This document shows, piece after piece, positions 7,639-17,077 of a stretch of 64,000 bases of DNA. Numbering within the stretch: the first letter of the stretch is position 1; every line of letters starts with the position of its first letter. Source of the DNA: Natronospirales bacterium (GTDB taxonomy: Bacteria > Pseudomonadota > Gammaproteobacteria > Natronospirales > REEB76); NCBI GenBank assembly GCA_021792635.1, contig JAJYUH010000002.1:62001-126000 (forward strand), read 5' to 3'. The notes below the pieces were generated by a model. The model searched no databases. It saw nothing but the letters and a program-made list of their open reading frames with translations, and was not told the origin of the DNA. A program made the position numbers and the translations under genes.

Positions 7639-8667
7639 TTACTGCTGTGCCACTCTTCCCATCCCCGCCAACCGGTCCGCCAGCCTATGCGTCCGCAGGT
7701 GCGTGTACCTGGCCAGCATCTGCAGGGTCTTGTGGCCGCTGATGGCGCGGATTTCCATCACGTCCAGGTCCGTGTCCTCGAACAGCCGCGAGATGGCCTC
7801 ATGGCGGAGATCGTGGAAGTGCAGCCCCGTGATGCCGGTCTTGCGCATCACGCGCTGCCAGGCGAGTTTCATGGCGTTCGTGCTCATACCGAACACCGAG
7901 CCATCGATGCGGCGGGGGATGGACCGGAGAACCTCCAGGGCCGCCGGCGACAGCGGAACGGATCGGGCGGTGCGGGTCTTGGTCTTGACGGAGCCGAGCG
8001 TCAGCCCGCGGCGGGCGAGGTCCACTTGCTCCCAGCGCAGGTCCGCAATCTCGCCCCGGCGCATGGCGGTGGCGAGTGCAAACCGGATCACCGCCCCGAG
8101 CTCGGGGGAGGCCCCCGCCAGGAGGCGGGCTTCCTCATCGTCCACCAGTCGGCGCTCCCGGCCGCCGGGAACTTTCGGCCTGGCGGCCTTGGCGAGTGGC
8201 ACCGGGTTGACCAGGTACGGCATGCCCCAGGCGGAACGGGCGACCACGAAGAGGTGTCCCAGCACGTTCAGCTCGCCAATCAGGGTGCTCGGTCCTGCTC
8301 CCTGGCGCTCCCTGGCGCGGATGTAGTCCGCCACGTCCTGCCCCGTGAGACGGGACAGGGCCACTTTCCCCAGCCCGGCCCGCAGATGAGCCACCTTCCA
8401 TTTTTCTCGCGCGGCCGTGCTGGCCGCCTTGCGCGGCGTGATCTCCAGGCCGTACCGTTGCAACGCTTCGGCCAGGGTAGTGCGGTCCCCTTCGGAGCGG
8501 TCCCGCCAGGAGCCGGCGTCCATTTCCCCCTCGACCCGGCGCGCCCAGGCCCCGGCCTCGGCCCTGGTGTCAAAGGTCCGGTACTGCGGCTTGAACCCCA
8601 GGCGGAGGATCTGCGCCTGCCAGACGGTCTTTCCCCGGGGGCCGGGACGTTTGCGGATGGCTGCCAT
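7639..8667 (-). CDS. int: Tyrosine recombinase / phage-type integrase
   Basis: A 342-residue site-specific recombinase. The N-terminal part holds an arm-binding-like region (residues 1-60) and a SAM-like core-binding domain (about 65-165). The catalytic domain shows the first Arg in ATAMRRGEIADLRW, a Lys in VKTKTRTARSVPL, HDLRHEAISRL with His and the second Arg, and ISGHKTLQMLARYTHL with the final His and nucleophilic Tyr. A GGGAGA ribosome site precedes the ATG. The gene ends the mobile region and lies about 95 bp from the 3' end of tRNA-Val, the classic arrangement for an integrase that targets a tRNA gene. It probably integrates and excises the element carrying the relaxase. Confidence 0.95.
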   Translation of the reverse strand: MAAIRKRPGPRGKTVWQAQILRLGFKPQYRTFDTRAEAGAWARRVEGEMDAGSWRDRSEGDRTTLAEALQRYGLEITPRKAASTAAREKWKVAHLRAGLGKVALSRLTGQDVADYIRARERQGAGPSTLIGELNVLGHLFVVARSAWGMPYLVNPVPLAKAARPKVPGGRERRLVDDEEARLLAGASPELGAVIRFALATAMRRGEIADLRWEQVDLARRGLTLGSVKTKTRTARSVPLSPAALEVLRSIPRRIDGSVFGMSTNAMKLAWQRVMRKTGITGLHFHDLRHEAISRLFEDTDLDVMEIRAISGHKTLQMLARYTHLRTHRLADRLAGMGRVAQQ

Positions 8668-8762
8668 AAAGGTCTCCCGGATGAACTATGGCAACACTAT
8701 GGCAAAAGGCGGTCTCGGGGTCAATCCGGCAGCTTGGCTAATCTGTAAGCCGTTGATTTTAT

Positions 8763-8800
8763 TGGTGGGCGCTGCAGGGATTGAACCTGCGACCCCTGCC
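8763..8800. other. Candidate attachment site at tRNA-Val 3' end
   Basis: The 3' half of the tRNA-Val gene faces the adjacent integrase. Integrases of this class commonly recombine within the T-arm and 3' end of a tRNA, restoring it at one junction. No second copy of this segment was seen between 1 and 8700, so the other junction must lie outside the window. Its boundaries are a guess. Confidence 0.4.
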
Positions 8801-8837
8801 GTGTGAAGGCAGTGCTCTCCCGCTGAGCTAAGCGCCC
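8763..8837 (-). tRNA. tRNA-Val (anticodon CAC)
   Basis: The reverse strand folds as a full cloverleaf with acceptor GGGCGCT pairing with the 3' strand before ACCA. The anticodon arm CTGCC/GGCAG holds the loop TTCACAC (CAC, reads GUG), and the T-loop is TTCAATC. The CCA end is encoded. It is intact despite the neighbouring integrase, so the element's insertion has preserved the tRNA. Confidence 0.95.
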
Positions 8838-9011
8838 GTTGTTTGACTCACCCCCCTGTCGCTCAGTCACCCGCGAAGAGGCAGCACGGCTGCTGCGAGA
8901 TCCATTACGGAGCAGCCCGTCCGGGAGGCGGATTTTACGGGGCTGGTGATGGGCGGTCAAATTGTGCGGGTCGCGTGGGGGCATGGGCACATATATATAG
9001 AATAGCCCCCC

Positions 9012-11495
9012 ATGGCGTCGCTTCCCATTGACAGTCTGCTGCCGGAGATCCGTGCCACGCTGGCGGAAAAAACCGCGCTGGTGATCCAGGCGCCGCCGGG
9101 TGCGGGCAAGACCACCCGCGTGCCGCTGGCGTTGCTGGATGCGCCCTGGCTTGCAGGCCGCAAACTCATCATGCTGGAACCGCGTCGGCTGGCCGCCCGT
9201 GCCGCCGCGCAGTACATGGGGAAACTCCTGGGTGAACGGGTAGGGGAGAGCGTCGGTTACCGGGTGCGCATGGACACGCGCGTCGGACCGCGCACCCGCA
9301 TCGAGGTGGTCACGGAAGGCGTGCTCACACGGCTCTTGCAACATGATCCGGCGCTCGCTGATTACGGCCTGGTAATCTTCGACGAATTCCACGAGCGCAG
9401 CCTGCACGCGGACCTGTCGCTGGCCCTGTGCCTGGAAGCGCGTCAGGCATTGCGCCCGGACCTGCGCCTCGTGGTCATGTCAGCCACCCTGGATGCCCCG
9501 CCGGTTGCACGCTTGCTGGGGGACGCGCCGCTGCTGACTACCGCAGGCCGGAGTTTTCCGGTGACCACCCGTTATCTGCCGCCAGCCCGACTGCGCATCG
9601 AAATGCATGTGGCCAATACACTGCGACACGTGCTGGCGGAAGAACCGGGCAGTGTGCTGGCATTCCTGCCGGGCAGCGGCGAAATCCGCAAAGTGGCTGC
9701 CCTGCTTACAGGCCGGATGCCCGCCGACGTGGAGCTGATGCCGCTCTACGGGGATTTGCCGCAGGCAGCACAGGATGCGGCCATTGTTCCCGCCGAGGCG
9801 GGCCACCGCAAGCTGGTGCTGGCCACGTCCATTGCCGAAACCAGCCTCACCATTGAGGGTGTACGCGTGGTGGTGGATGCGGGACTCATGCGCGTGCCGC
9901 GCTTCGATGCGGTGAGCGGCATGACGCGTTTGCTGACGGTGCGGGTGTCGCGGGCATCGGCGGATCAGCGCCGCGGGCGTGCCGGCCGTCTCGAAGCAGG
10001 TGTGTGTTACCGCTTATGGAGTGAAGGCGAACGCCTGGAGGCCAAGAGCGTTCCTGAAATCCTGCAAGCGGATCTGGCACCGCTGGCGCTGGAGCTGGCT
10101 GCGTGGGGCACGCGGGAGGCCGGCGAACTTGCGTGGCTGGATTCGCCACCGGCTGCGGTGCTGGCGCAGGCGCACGAGCTGCTGCAGCGACTGGAAGCGC
10201 TGGATGAACAGGGGCGCATCACCACCCACGGAGCCCGTCTGCTGGAATTGCCGCTGCATCCGCGTCTGGCGCACATGGCGGTAACCGGCGCCGCCGATGG
10301 TCACGGCGGACTCGCCGCGCTCCTGGCGGCGCTGCTGAGCGAACGCGATATCCTGCCGCCCGGCGCATCGCAGGCCGATATCGCTGCAAGGTTGCAGTTT
10401 TTCGCGGCAGCAGAGCGCGCGGACAGCAGGGTGGATCCGCAGCGACTCAAGCGCGTAGTCATGGCGGCAAAGGATATCGCGCACGCGGCGGGTATGGAGT
10501 TCGAGATGCGCAATATGGACATTCACGCCGCCGGCCGTTTATTGGCGCTGGCCTATCCGGACCGTATCGCCAGGCGCCGGCCCGGGAATGCGCCGCGTTA
10601 TCTTCTGAGTGGGGGTCGCGGTGCATTCCTGCCGGAAGCGAATCCGCTGGGTGCCGCCGAATGGCTGGCGGTGGCGGAGCTGGACGGCAATCCCCGTGAA
10701 GCGCGCATTTATCTGGCGGCCGCCATGGATGAAGCCGATGTGCGTCGGCTGTTTGCGAAACAAATCAACCGACATGAAGTGGTGGAGTGGGACGAAGCGA
10801 ACGGTGCGGTGGCGGCGGTGACGGAACAGCGTCTGGGCGCGCTGGTGCTGGAGTGCCGACCTGTGGATGCGCCTGATCCCTCGCAAGTGGCAGTTTTGTT
10901 GTTGCAGGCGATCCGTCGCCGCGGCCTGGCGTGCCTGCCCTGGACGCCAGCGCTCAGGAACTGGCAGGCGCGCGTGTTATTTCTGCGGCGCGTGGCGGGG
11001 GAAAACTGGCCCGCCGTGGAGGATGCCAACTTGCTGGCGACGCTGGAAACCTGGCTGGCGCCGTTTCTGCAGGGCCTGTCACGGCTGAGCCAGTTGGCGA
11101 GCCTGCCCTTGCAGCACGCCCTCAACCGCCTGCTGGATCCTGCACAACGGCGCCGGCTGGATGAACTGGCACCGACCCATTGCGTGGTACCCACCGCTGC
11201 CCATATCCCGATTGATTACACGGCGGGAGACACGCCGGTACTGGCGGTGCGCTTGCAGGAGCTGTTCGGTCTCGCGCGTACGCCGGCTATCGTGGATGGC
11301 AGGGTAACCTTGCTGCTGCACCTGCTCTCACCCGCCCACCGGCCGGTGCAGGTGACGCGGGATCTGGCGGGCTTCTGGCGCACCAGCTATCAGGACGTAA
11401 AGAAGGACATGAAGGGACGCTACCCGAAGCATTTCTGGCCGGATGATCCCATGGCCGCCGCACCTACGCGCCGCGTGAAGCGCCGCTTGCCCTGA
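9012..11495 (+). CDS. hrpB: ATP-dependent RNA helicase HrpB
   Basis: An 827-residue DExH-box helicase, full length for HrpB. Visible motifs are APPGAGKTT (motif I), EPRRLAARA (Ia), the DEFHER box (II), MSATL (III), ATSIAETSLTIEGV (V), and QRRGRAGRLEAGVCYRLW (VI). The helicase-associated and HrpB C-terminal domains follow, ending with a typical KDMKGRYPKHFWPDDP block. It is a cytoplasmic RNA helicase whose precise bacterial role is poorly defined. The ATG has no Shine-Dalgarno. A TATATATAGAAT run at about 8991-9002 just before it could be a -10 element giving a nearly leaderless mRNA. Confidence 0.96.
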   Translation: MASLPIDSLLPEIRATLAEKTALVIQAPPGAGKTTRVPLALLDAPWLAGRKLIMLEPRRLAARAAAQYMGKLLGERVGESVGYRVRMDTRVGPRTRIEVVTEGVLTRLLQHDPALADYGLVIFDEFHERSLHADLSLALCLEARQALRPDLRLVVMSATLDAPPVARLLGDAPLLTTAGRSFPVTTRYLPPARLRIEMHVANTLRHVLAEEPGSVLAFLPGSGEIRKVAALLTGRMPADVELMPLYGDLPQAAQDAAIVPAEAGHRKLVLATSIAETSLTIEGVRVVVDAGLMRVPRFDAVSGMTRLLTVRVSRASADQRRGRAGRLEAGVCYRLWSEGERLEAKSVPEILQADLAPLALELAAWGTREAGELAWLDSPPAAVLAQAHELLQRLEALDEQGRITTHGARLLELPLHPRLAHMAVTGAADGHGGLAALLAALLSERDILPPGASQADIAARLQFFAAAERADSRVDPQRLKRVVMAAKDIAHAAGMEFEMRNMDIHAAGRLLALAYPDRIARRRPGNAPRYLLSGGRGAFLPEANPLGAAEWLAVAELDGNPREARIYLAAAMDEADVRRLFAKQINRHEVVEWDEANGAVAAVTEQRLGALVLECRPVDAPDPSQVAVLLLQAIRRRGLACLPWTPALRNWQARVLFLRRVAGENWPAVEDANLLATLETWLAPFLQGLSRLSQLASLPLQHALNRLLDPAQRRRLDELAPTHCVVPTAAHIPIDYTAGDTPVLAVRLQELFGLARTPAIVDGRVTLLLHLLSPAHRPVQVTRDLAGFWRTSYQDVKKDMKGRYPKHFWPDDPMAAAPTRRVKRRLP

Positions 11496-11516
11496 TCGGG
11501 AATCCTGAAAACAGTA

Positions 11517-11536
11517 AACCCGGCTTGCACCGGGTT
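11517..11536. terminator. Hairpin between convergent genes
   Basis: AACCCGG, loop CTTGCA, CCGGGTT form a perfect 7-bp stem 21 bp after hrpB and 32 bp before the end of the opposite-strand small gene. There is no clear T-run on either side, so termination by this stem is uncertain. Confidence 0.4.
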
Positions 11537-11567
11537 CACTGGTCCTCAACGCCGGGACATGCAATTG

Positions 11568-11774
11568 TTATTCGTAATATTCTTTCAGTTTGCGCCGCAG
11601 GCGCCTGTCATCCAGGTGATCTTCCAGCACGCGCCACGCCTGCGACGTCTGCGGTTTTGCGGGTTTTCGGTCGCGCTTCTTGGAGGGCATGGCCAGCGCC
11701 TCCATGCTGTCCGCCTCGGAGTCGTCGTTGCTGCGGATGAGTGCGTCAATACCGGATGATTTTAAAATAGCCAT
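11568..11774 (-). CDS. Small PA3496-like protein
   Basis: A 68-residue protein starting MAILKSSGIDALI. The frame is open further upstream, but the ATG at 11774 has a strong GGGGGAG just before it, so I take it as the start. The C-terminus SQAWRVLEDHLDDRRLRRKL is a short basic/acidic helix resembling the PA3496 family of small gammaproteobacterial proteins. That family is described only loosely, as regulatory or envelope-related. The protein has no membrane segment. The assignment is by pattern memory rather than a search. Confidence 0.6.
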   Translation of the reverse strand: MAILKSSGIDALIRSNDDSEADSMEALAMPSKKRDRKPAKPQTSQAWRVLEDHLDDRRLRRKLKEYYE

Positions 11775-11855
11775 ATTTCTCCCCCGCCAACCTGATGGCA
11801 ATGCGGCGCGCTTTATACCCTTTCTGATGGTATTTGTACAATGTTGCACAGGGAA

Positions 11856-14800
11856 TTATTTTCCCCCGCTGACCGGGGGGGCCGCAGCACCCCCGTGATG
11901 GGACTTGGCGAAGAAAGTGTACATGGTGGGCACCACGAACAGCGTGAAGCCGGTACCGATAGCCATGCCGCAGGCGATGACCAGGCCGATGTCGAAGCGG
12001 CTCACGGCACCGGCGCCGGTGGCGATGAGCAGCGGCACCACACCCAGCACCATGGCGGCGGTGGTCATGAGGATGGGTCGCAAGCGCACCGCAGCGGCGT
12101 GCTCGATGGCCTCGCGCCTGGAACAGCCCGTCTGTATCTGCCATTTGTTGGCGAAGTCCACCATCAGGATGCCGTGTTTGCTGATGAGACCGATGAGCGT
12201 CACCAGTCCAACCTGGGTGTAGATATTGATGGTGGCGGCACCGAGCGCAATGGGGATGAGGGCTCCGCAGATGGCCAGCGGCACGCTCAGCAGAATGACA
12301 AATGGATCACGCCAGCTTTCGAACTGTGCCGCCAGCACCAGAAAGATGATGACGATGGCAAAGAAGAAAGTGTAGAGCAGCGTATTGCCTTCCTGGATGT
12401 ACTGGCGTGATTCACCGGCGTAGTTGATGTAAAAGCCCTTGGGAAAAATCCGCTGTGCCTGGGTTTTGAGAAAATCCAGCGCCTGCCCCAGAGTCACGTT
12501 GTATTTCGGTACTGCCTGGATCGTAGCGGCGTTCAACTGCTGGAACTGATTGAGCTGGTCGGGTTGCACGCTGGAATGCAGGGTCGCCACTGTGGACAGC
12601 GGCACCATGGTGCCGTCCGCCGTCCTCACGTAATAGCCGTTGAGCTGGTTGGCATCGCGGCGGAACCGGTCGGCGACCTGCGGAATCACCTTATAGCTGC
12701 GGCCGTTAAGGTTGAAAAAATTGAGATAGCCGCCGCCGAGCATGGTGCTCAGGGAAGAGCCCAGATCCTGCATGGACAGGCCGAGCTGCTGGGCCTTATT
12801 GCGGTTGATGTCAATGCTCACCTGCGGACTGTCGAATTTTAGGTCGTCGTCCACGAAATAGAACATACCGCTTTTGCGCGCCGCCTCCATGAGGCGTTCC
12901 GCCACATCGTATACACGCGGATAAGGCTCCGTGGAGCTCACTACAAATTGTACGGGCGTGCCGAAAGCGCCGGGCAGCGAAGGGAAATTGAGCGCCAGAC
13001 TCTTCAGGCCGGCTATCCGGTTTATGCCCTGCTGGACTTCGGAGGTAATCTGCATCTGGCTGCGTCTGCGTTGATTCCAGGGCTTGAGCACCAGACCGCC
13101 GATTAAGTTGTTGACCGAACCCAGACCGTTGATGAGGAAAGATGCATCCCGCTCGGGAATGCCGTTGAATACCGTGTTTACCTGGGCGGCATATTTTTCC
13201 ATCTGGGGGTGCGTCACATCCCGTGCGCCGTTGGCGGTGATGAATACGAAGCCCTGGTCCTCCGTAGGCGCGAGTTCCTTTCCGGAAATCATGTACAGCC
13301 CAAAGCACATGAACAGCACCACCACCGCCACCACGACGGTCACCGGGCGCCAGTTGAGAGACTGGTGCAGCAGATGTGCATAGCGGGTACGGAGACGTTC
13401 GAATTGGTGATTCAGCCATTTTTCCAGGCGCCCTTCGCTGGTCACGGGTTGCAGAAACTTGGAGCACATCATGGGCGAAAGGGTGAGGGCGATTACGCCG
13501 GAGAGGATCACCGAACCCGCAAGCGTGAAGGCGAATTCCCGAAACAGACTGCCGGTGAGACCGCCGATGAAGCCGATAGGGGCATACACCGCCGCCAGCG
13601 TGATGGTCATGGCAATCACCGGCGTGGTGATTTCACGCGCACCGATGAGCGCGGCCTGGAACGGTGTCTTGCCTTCCTCGATGTGGCGGTGGGTGTTCTC
13701 CACCACCACGATGGCGTCGTCCACCACCAGGCCGATGGCCAGCACCATGGCGAGCAGCGTCAGCAGGTTGAGCGAATATCCGAGCAGCAGCATGATGAAG
13801 GTGACGCCGATCAGCGACAGCGGAATGGTGATCACCGGAATCAGGACCGGCCGGAGCGCGCCCAGGAACAGGAAAATCACCAGGATGACGATCAGTGCCG
13901 CTTCCACGATGGTCTTGATGACCTCGTAGATGGAGGCGCTGATGAACTTGGTGGCATCGTAGGCGATGGTCACCTTGAGAGCCGTGGGCAGTTGTGGCTT
14001 CATATCCGCAATGGCCGCGCGCACCAGCTTCACGGTGGTGAGCGGATTGGCATCCGGCGTGGGCGAGATCGCCATGTAAACCGAGGGTACGCCGTTGAAA
14101 GTAGCGGAGGAATCGTAGCTCTCGGAGCCGAGCTTGACGCTCGCCACATCCTTGATGCGCACCAGCGCATCGCCCTGCTGCCGGATCACGATGTTGCCGA
14201 AACCGCGCGCGCTGTGCAGATCCGTGGTGGCGGCGATATTGATGGCGACCGCGCGGCCCTTGGTGTTGCCCACGGCTGCAAGGTAGTTGTTTGCCATCAG
14301 GGCGTTGGCCACATCGCTGGCGGTGACGCCGAAGGCGGCCATTTTTTGCGGATTGAGCCAGATACGCATGGCGAAAGGCTGGCCGCCGAGGATCTGCGCC
14401 TGCGCCACGCCGTCCAGCGTTTGCAGCTTGGGCTGCACCACTCGCGTCAGGTAGTCGGTCACCTGACCGCGGCTCATTTCGTGGGAGTAGAAGCTGATAT
14501 ACATGATGGCGGTGCCGCGCACATCGGACGACTGGATCACCGGCGCCTGGGAAGCGGGTGGCAGGATGCTTTTCACCTGGTCCACCTTGGCCATGATGTC
14601 GGTGAGCGCCTTATGTACCGGATAGTTGAGCTTCAGGTACACGGTGACGGTGCTCAGGCTCTGCTGGCTGGAGGAGGTGATGTAGTCAATACCCTCGGCG
14701 CTCGCCACCGCCTGCTGGATGGGGGTAGTGATGAACCCCTGCACCAGATCCGCGCTGGCGCCCGGGTAAGCGGTGGCGATGGTGATCTGGCTGGTTTCAA

Positions 14801-14918
14801 TCTGCGGGTACTGGCGCAACTGCAGTTCGTTGATGGAGCGCAGGCCGAGCAGCAGGATCACCAGGCTGACGACAGTCGCCAGTACCGGGCGGCGGACGAA
14901 GATATCCGTGAATTTCAT
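11856..14918 (-). CDS. RND efflux pump inner-membrane permease
   Basis: A 1020-residue transporter of the hydrophobe/amphiphile efflux (AcrB/MdtC-like) class, of normal length. It starts MKFTDIFVRRPVLATVV with TM1. The proton-relay segment around GLVVDDAIVVVEN with its Asp pair is in TM4, and the repeated second half again shows FIRRP-type and LTLSPMMC features. Two large periplasmic loops follow TM1 and TM7. It exports drugs or small molecules using proton-motive force as a trimer with an adaptor and an outer-membrane channel. The adaptor gene lies 21 bp upstream in the same operon. No TolC-type gene is adjacent, so a shared channel elsewhere is likely. Confidence 0.95.
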   Translation of the reverse strand: MKFTDIFVRRPVLATVVSLVILLLGLRSINELQLRQYPQIETSQITIATAYPGASADLVQGFITTPIQQAVASAEGIDYITSSSQQSLSTVTVYLKLNYPVHKALTDIMAKVDQVKSILPPASQAPVIQSSDVRGTAIMYISFYSHEMSRGQVTDYLTRVVQPKLQTLDGVAQAQILGGQPFAMRIWLNPQKMAAFGVTASDVANALMANNYLAAVGNTKGRAVAINIAATTDLHSARGFGNIVIRQQGDALVRIKDVASVKLGSESYDSSATFNGVPSVYMAISPTPDANPLTTVKLVRAAIADMKPQLPTALKVTIAYDATKFISASIYEVIKTIVEAALIVILVIFLFLGALRPVLIPVITIPLSLIGVTFIMLLLGYSLNLLTLLAMVLAIGLVVDDAIVVVENTHRHIEEGKTPFQAALIGAREITTPVIAMTITLAAVYAPIGFIGGLTGSLFREFAFTLAGSVILSGVIALTLSPMMCSKFLQPVTSEGRLEKWLNHQFERLRTRYAHLLHQSLNWRPVTVVVAVVVLFMCFGLYMISGKELAPTEDQGFVFITANGARDVTHPQMEKYAAQVNTVFNGIPERDASFLINGLGSVNNLIGGLVLKPWNQRRRSQMQITSEVQQGINRIAGLKSLALNFPSLPGAFGTPVQFVVSSTEPYPRVYDVAERLMEAARKSGMFYFVDDDLKFDSPQVSIDINRNKAQQLGLSMQDLGSSLSTMLGGGYLNFFNLNGRSYKVIPQVADRFRRDANQLNGYYVRTADGTMVPLSTVATLHSSVQPDQLNQFQQLNAATIQAVPKYNVTLGQALDFLKTQAQRIFPKGFYINYAGESRQYIQEGNTLLYTFFFAIVIIFLVLAAQFESWRDPFVILLSVPLAICGALIPIALGAATINIYTQVGLVTLIGLISKHGILMVDFANKWQIQTGCSRREAIEHAAAVRLRPILMTTAAMVLGVVPLLIATGAGAVSRFDIGLVIACGMAIGTGFTLFVVPTMYTFFAKSHHGGAAAPPVSGGK

Positions 14919-14939
14919 GGGATGCCGCTCCGCTCGCCG

Positions 14940-16037
14940 TCAGTCCACGCTGACGCTGTTGTTGATTTTCACGCGGGTGCCGTTCTGCAGTTTCTGCTGA
15001 CCAGCGGTGACCACGATTTCGCCGGCCTTGAGCCCCTCAGTAATCGCGACGCGGTGACCACGTTGTTCACCGGCTTTCACGAAGCGCTGCTGTACTTTCA
15101 GAATCGGCTTGCCGTTGCGGGCATTACCTTCTTCCTGTACCACGAACACGGAATCGCCATACAGGGAATAGTTAATGGCTGCGGCCGGCACCGACAGCAC
15201 CTGCTGGGGCTCACCGGCAAATACCGTGACATTGGCGAACAGACCGGCACGCAACAGATGTCCCGGGTTGTGGATCAGGGCCTGCACGGTGATGTTATGG
15301 GTATTGGCGTTGACGCGTGAGTCAATGGCGGTGATTTCACCCGTGAAAACCTTCCTGGGATAGGCATTTACCCGCACCTCTACCCGCTGGCCGGCCCGCA
15401 GCAGCGCCAGATTCTGTTCCGGCAGAGCGAAGGTGGCATACAGGCTGCCAAGGGACTGCAGGGTCACGATGTCAGCGCCTGCAGCCAGATACTGGCCGAG
15501 GTCAATGTTGCGGATGCCGAGCTGGCCTGAAAACGGCGCGCGCAGGGCCTTCTTGGCGATGGCGGCCTCGGTGTTCAGTACGTTGGACTGGGCGGTTTTG
15601 AGGGCGCTCTCGGCGGTGTCCAGAGCGGATTTCGAATCCAAGTGGCGGGCCACGAGTTCCCGGGTGCGCCGCAGGGTGATTTCCGCCAGTTTCTGCTGGG
15701 CCTGGAAGCCCGGCAACTGGGCGCGTTCGCTGGAGTCGTCCAACTGTACCAGTAACTGGCCCTGCTTCACCGTCTCGCCGGAGTGGAAGTAGATGGCGGT
15801 CACGGTACCGGCGATCTGGTTGCTCACCTCCACACCCTCCACCGGCGTCAGGTTGCCGACGGACGGGAGTTCCGGCTGCCAGGTTTCGACCGTCGCAGGT
15901 GCGTCGGACACAAATGTTTCCTGCACCATGTGCGCAAATTGCCTCTTCAGGCTGATGATCTGGTAGGCCTTGATGCCCGCAATGGTTCCGATCACCAGCA
16001 GCAGGGCGATGACGGCGATGAAGATGCGTTTTGCCAT
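14940..16037 (-). CDS. RND efflux periplasmic adaptor (membrane fusion protein)
   Basis: A 365-residue adaptor starting at the ATG at 16037 (AGGA upstream); the frame extends further but overlaps the padR gene. An N-terminal membrane anchor (IFIAVIALLLVIGTIAGI) precedes a lipoyl-like half motif (GTVTAIYFHSGETVKQGQLL). A helical hairpin around LAEITLRRTRELVARHL and a second lipoyl half (APFSGQLGIRNIDLGQYL) follow, then beta-barrel and membrane-proximal domains. It links the RND permease to the outer-membrane channel. It sits between the padR-type regulator and the permease in one operon. Confidence 0.94.
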   Translation of the reverse strand: MAKRIFIAVIALLLVIGTIAGIKAYQIISLKRQFAHMVQETFVSDAPATVETWQPELPSVGNLTPVEGVEVSNQIAGTVTAIYFHSGETVKQGQLLVQLDDSSERAQLPGFQAQQKLAEITLRRTRELVARHLDSKSALDTAESALKTAQSNVLNTEAAIAKKALRAPFSGQLGIRNIDLGQYLAAGADIVTLQSLGSLYATFALPEQNLALLRAGQRVEVRVNAYPRKVFTGEITAIDSRVNANTHNITVQALIHNPGHLLRAGLFANVTVFAGEPQQVLSVPAAAINYSLYGDSVFVVQEEGNARNGKPILKVQQRFVKAGEQRGHRVAITEGLKAGEIVVTAGQQKLQNGTRVKINNSVSVD

Positions 16038-16051
16038 GGAGAAATCCTCGC

Positions 16052-16654
16052 TCAGGAATGGTGCAAGGCATGCAACCCGCCGCGGAGCGTACGCCGTGGG
16101 GAGTTGGGCGTGTGCCGCGACCTGGCGGTGGACGCCGATGCCAGCTCGCGGCGGTGAACCCGCAGGTATTCGCGGGCGGCGCTCAGCACCGCCTCGCCGA
16201 AGCCGCGTACAAACCTCTCGCCCACGGGCTCGCCGCTCCCCTGCGCGGATTGCCGCCTGCATCGTGCGTGACACGACAGTTGCCGTTCAATCTCGGCAAT
16301 ACGCTCGTCCAGGATGGTTTCGAGACGCTGCGGCGGCAGCAGGTGGGCAAAGTACAGGCTCAGCAGAAAATCGGACTTCACCGTATGCCGGGGCGCGGTT
16401 TTTTCCAGCTTTTGCAAAAATGCCTTGCGGCCCGCGGCCGTCAGTTGATACAGCTTGCGGCCGGGACGGCCCTGCTGCGGCTGTTCGTGACAGCGTACCA
16501 GGCCTTCGGTTGCGAGTTCCGCCAGGGCGGGATAGATGGAACCGTAGCCCGCGACACAGAAATGGCTGAAGGTGGTTTCAAAGAATTTCTTGAGGTCGTA
16601 ACCGCTGGCATCACCGATGGTCAGTGCGCCGAGGCACAGGTCCTTGACATTCAC
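16052..16654 (-). CDS. PadR-family transcriptional regulator
   Basis: About 200 residues from the GTG at 16654, which has AAGGA 9 bp upstream; an alternative start at 16729 would add 25 residues. The N-terminal winged helix is typical of PadR, with LGALTIGDASGYDLKKFFE, GSIYPALAELATEGLV and a wing with RPGRKLYQLTAAGRKAF. The C-terminal part is a helical effector/dimer region. It stands directly upstream of the adaptor and permease on the same strand and probably represses this efflux operon. The stop is 15 bp before the adaptor start, so the three genes are likely one transcript. Confidence 0.92.
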   Translation of the reverse strand: MNVKDLCLGALTIGDASGYDLKKFFETTFSHFCVAGYGSIYPALAELATEGLVRCHEQPQQGRPGRKLYQLTAAGRKAFLQKLEKTAPRHTVKSDFLLSLYFAHLLPPQRLETILDERIAEIERQLSCHARCRRQSAQGSGEPVGERFVRGFGEAVLSAAREYLRVHRRELASASTARSRHTPNSPRRTLRGGLHALHHS

Positions 16655-16732
16655 CGCGGGGAATCCTTGCGGTTGGGGGGAACGAGGCGCGCATGGTATA
16701 TCGGGCTGATATATGACGGCAAGTGACAAATG

Positions 16733-17021
16733 TCAGGCTTCGATGCGCACTCCGCGCCAGAAGGCGATATAGCCAGCGGATGCTGGCGACGGCGGGTTTG
16801 GGAGTCGCATCGCATCAGGCCGCATCGGTGATTTGCCGGCCGGATACTTCCACGTGATAGTAACCGGCAGTGCCTTTCCATGGGCAAACCGTCAGGCTGT
16901 CACTCGGTTTCAGGCAGGCGCGCTGCTGTACGACGTCCGGTGGGAAGTAGCAATTACCTTCCAGACACTCGCAGCGGTCACTTTCGGCGATGACCGTGCC
17001 GTTCCAGATAGCGCTTGGCAT
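16733..17021 (-). pseudogene. Decayed DUF427-domain gene
   Basis: The first 68 codons give a normal DUF427 N-terminus with AIWNGTVIAESD, EGNCYFPP and CPWKGTAGYYHVEVSG. The frame then stops at 16815-16817, where the family normally has Trp (DAAW). Downstream, the expected C-terminus YIAFWRGVRIEA reappears in another frame and ends at a TGA at 16733-16735. So the gene has both an in-frame stop and a single-base shift. DUF427 proteins are about 95 residues and of uncertain function. A truncated product could still be made, but loss of the last third makes function unlikely. Sequencing error is less likely given two separate lesions. Confidence 0.8.
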
Positions 17022-17077
17022 GGGCGCCGGTCCCGTATGGCGGTAGCCTCAGCATATCGGCAAGGGGTACATCCCCT

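Noticed and set aside
13209-15320. 703-residue open frame antisense to the RND permease
   Set aside because: A high-GC shadow with His/Gly-rich low complexity; the permease on the other strand is full length.
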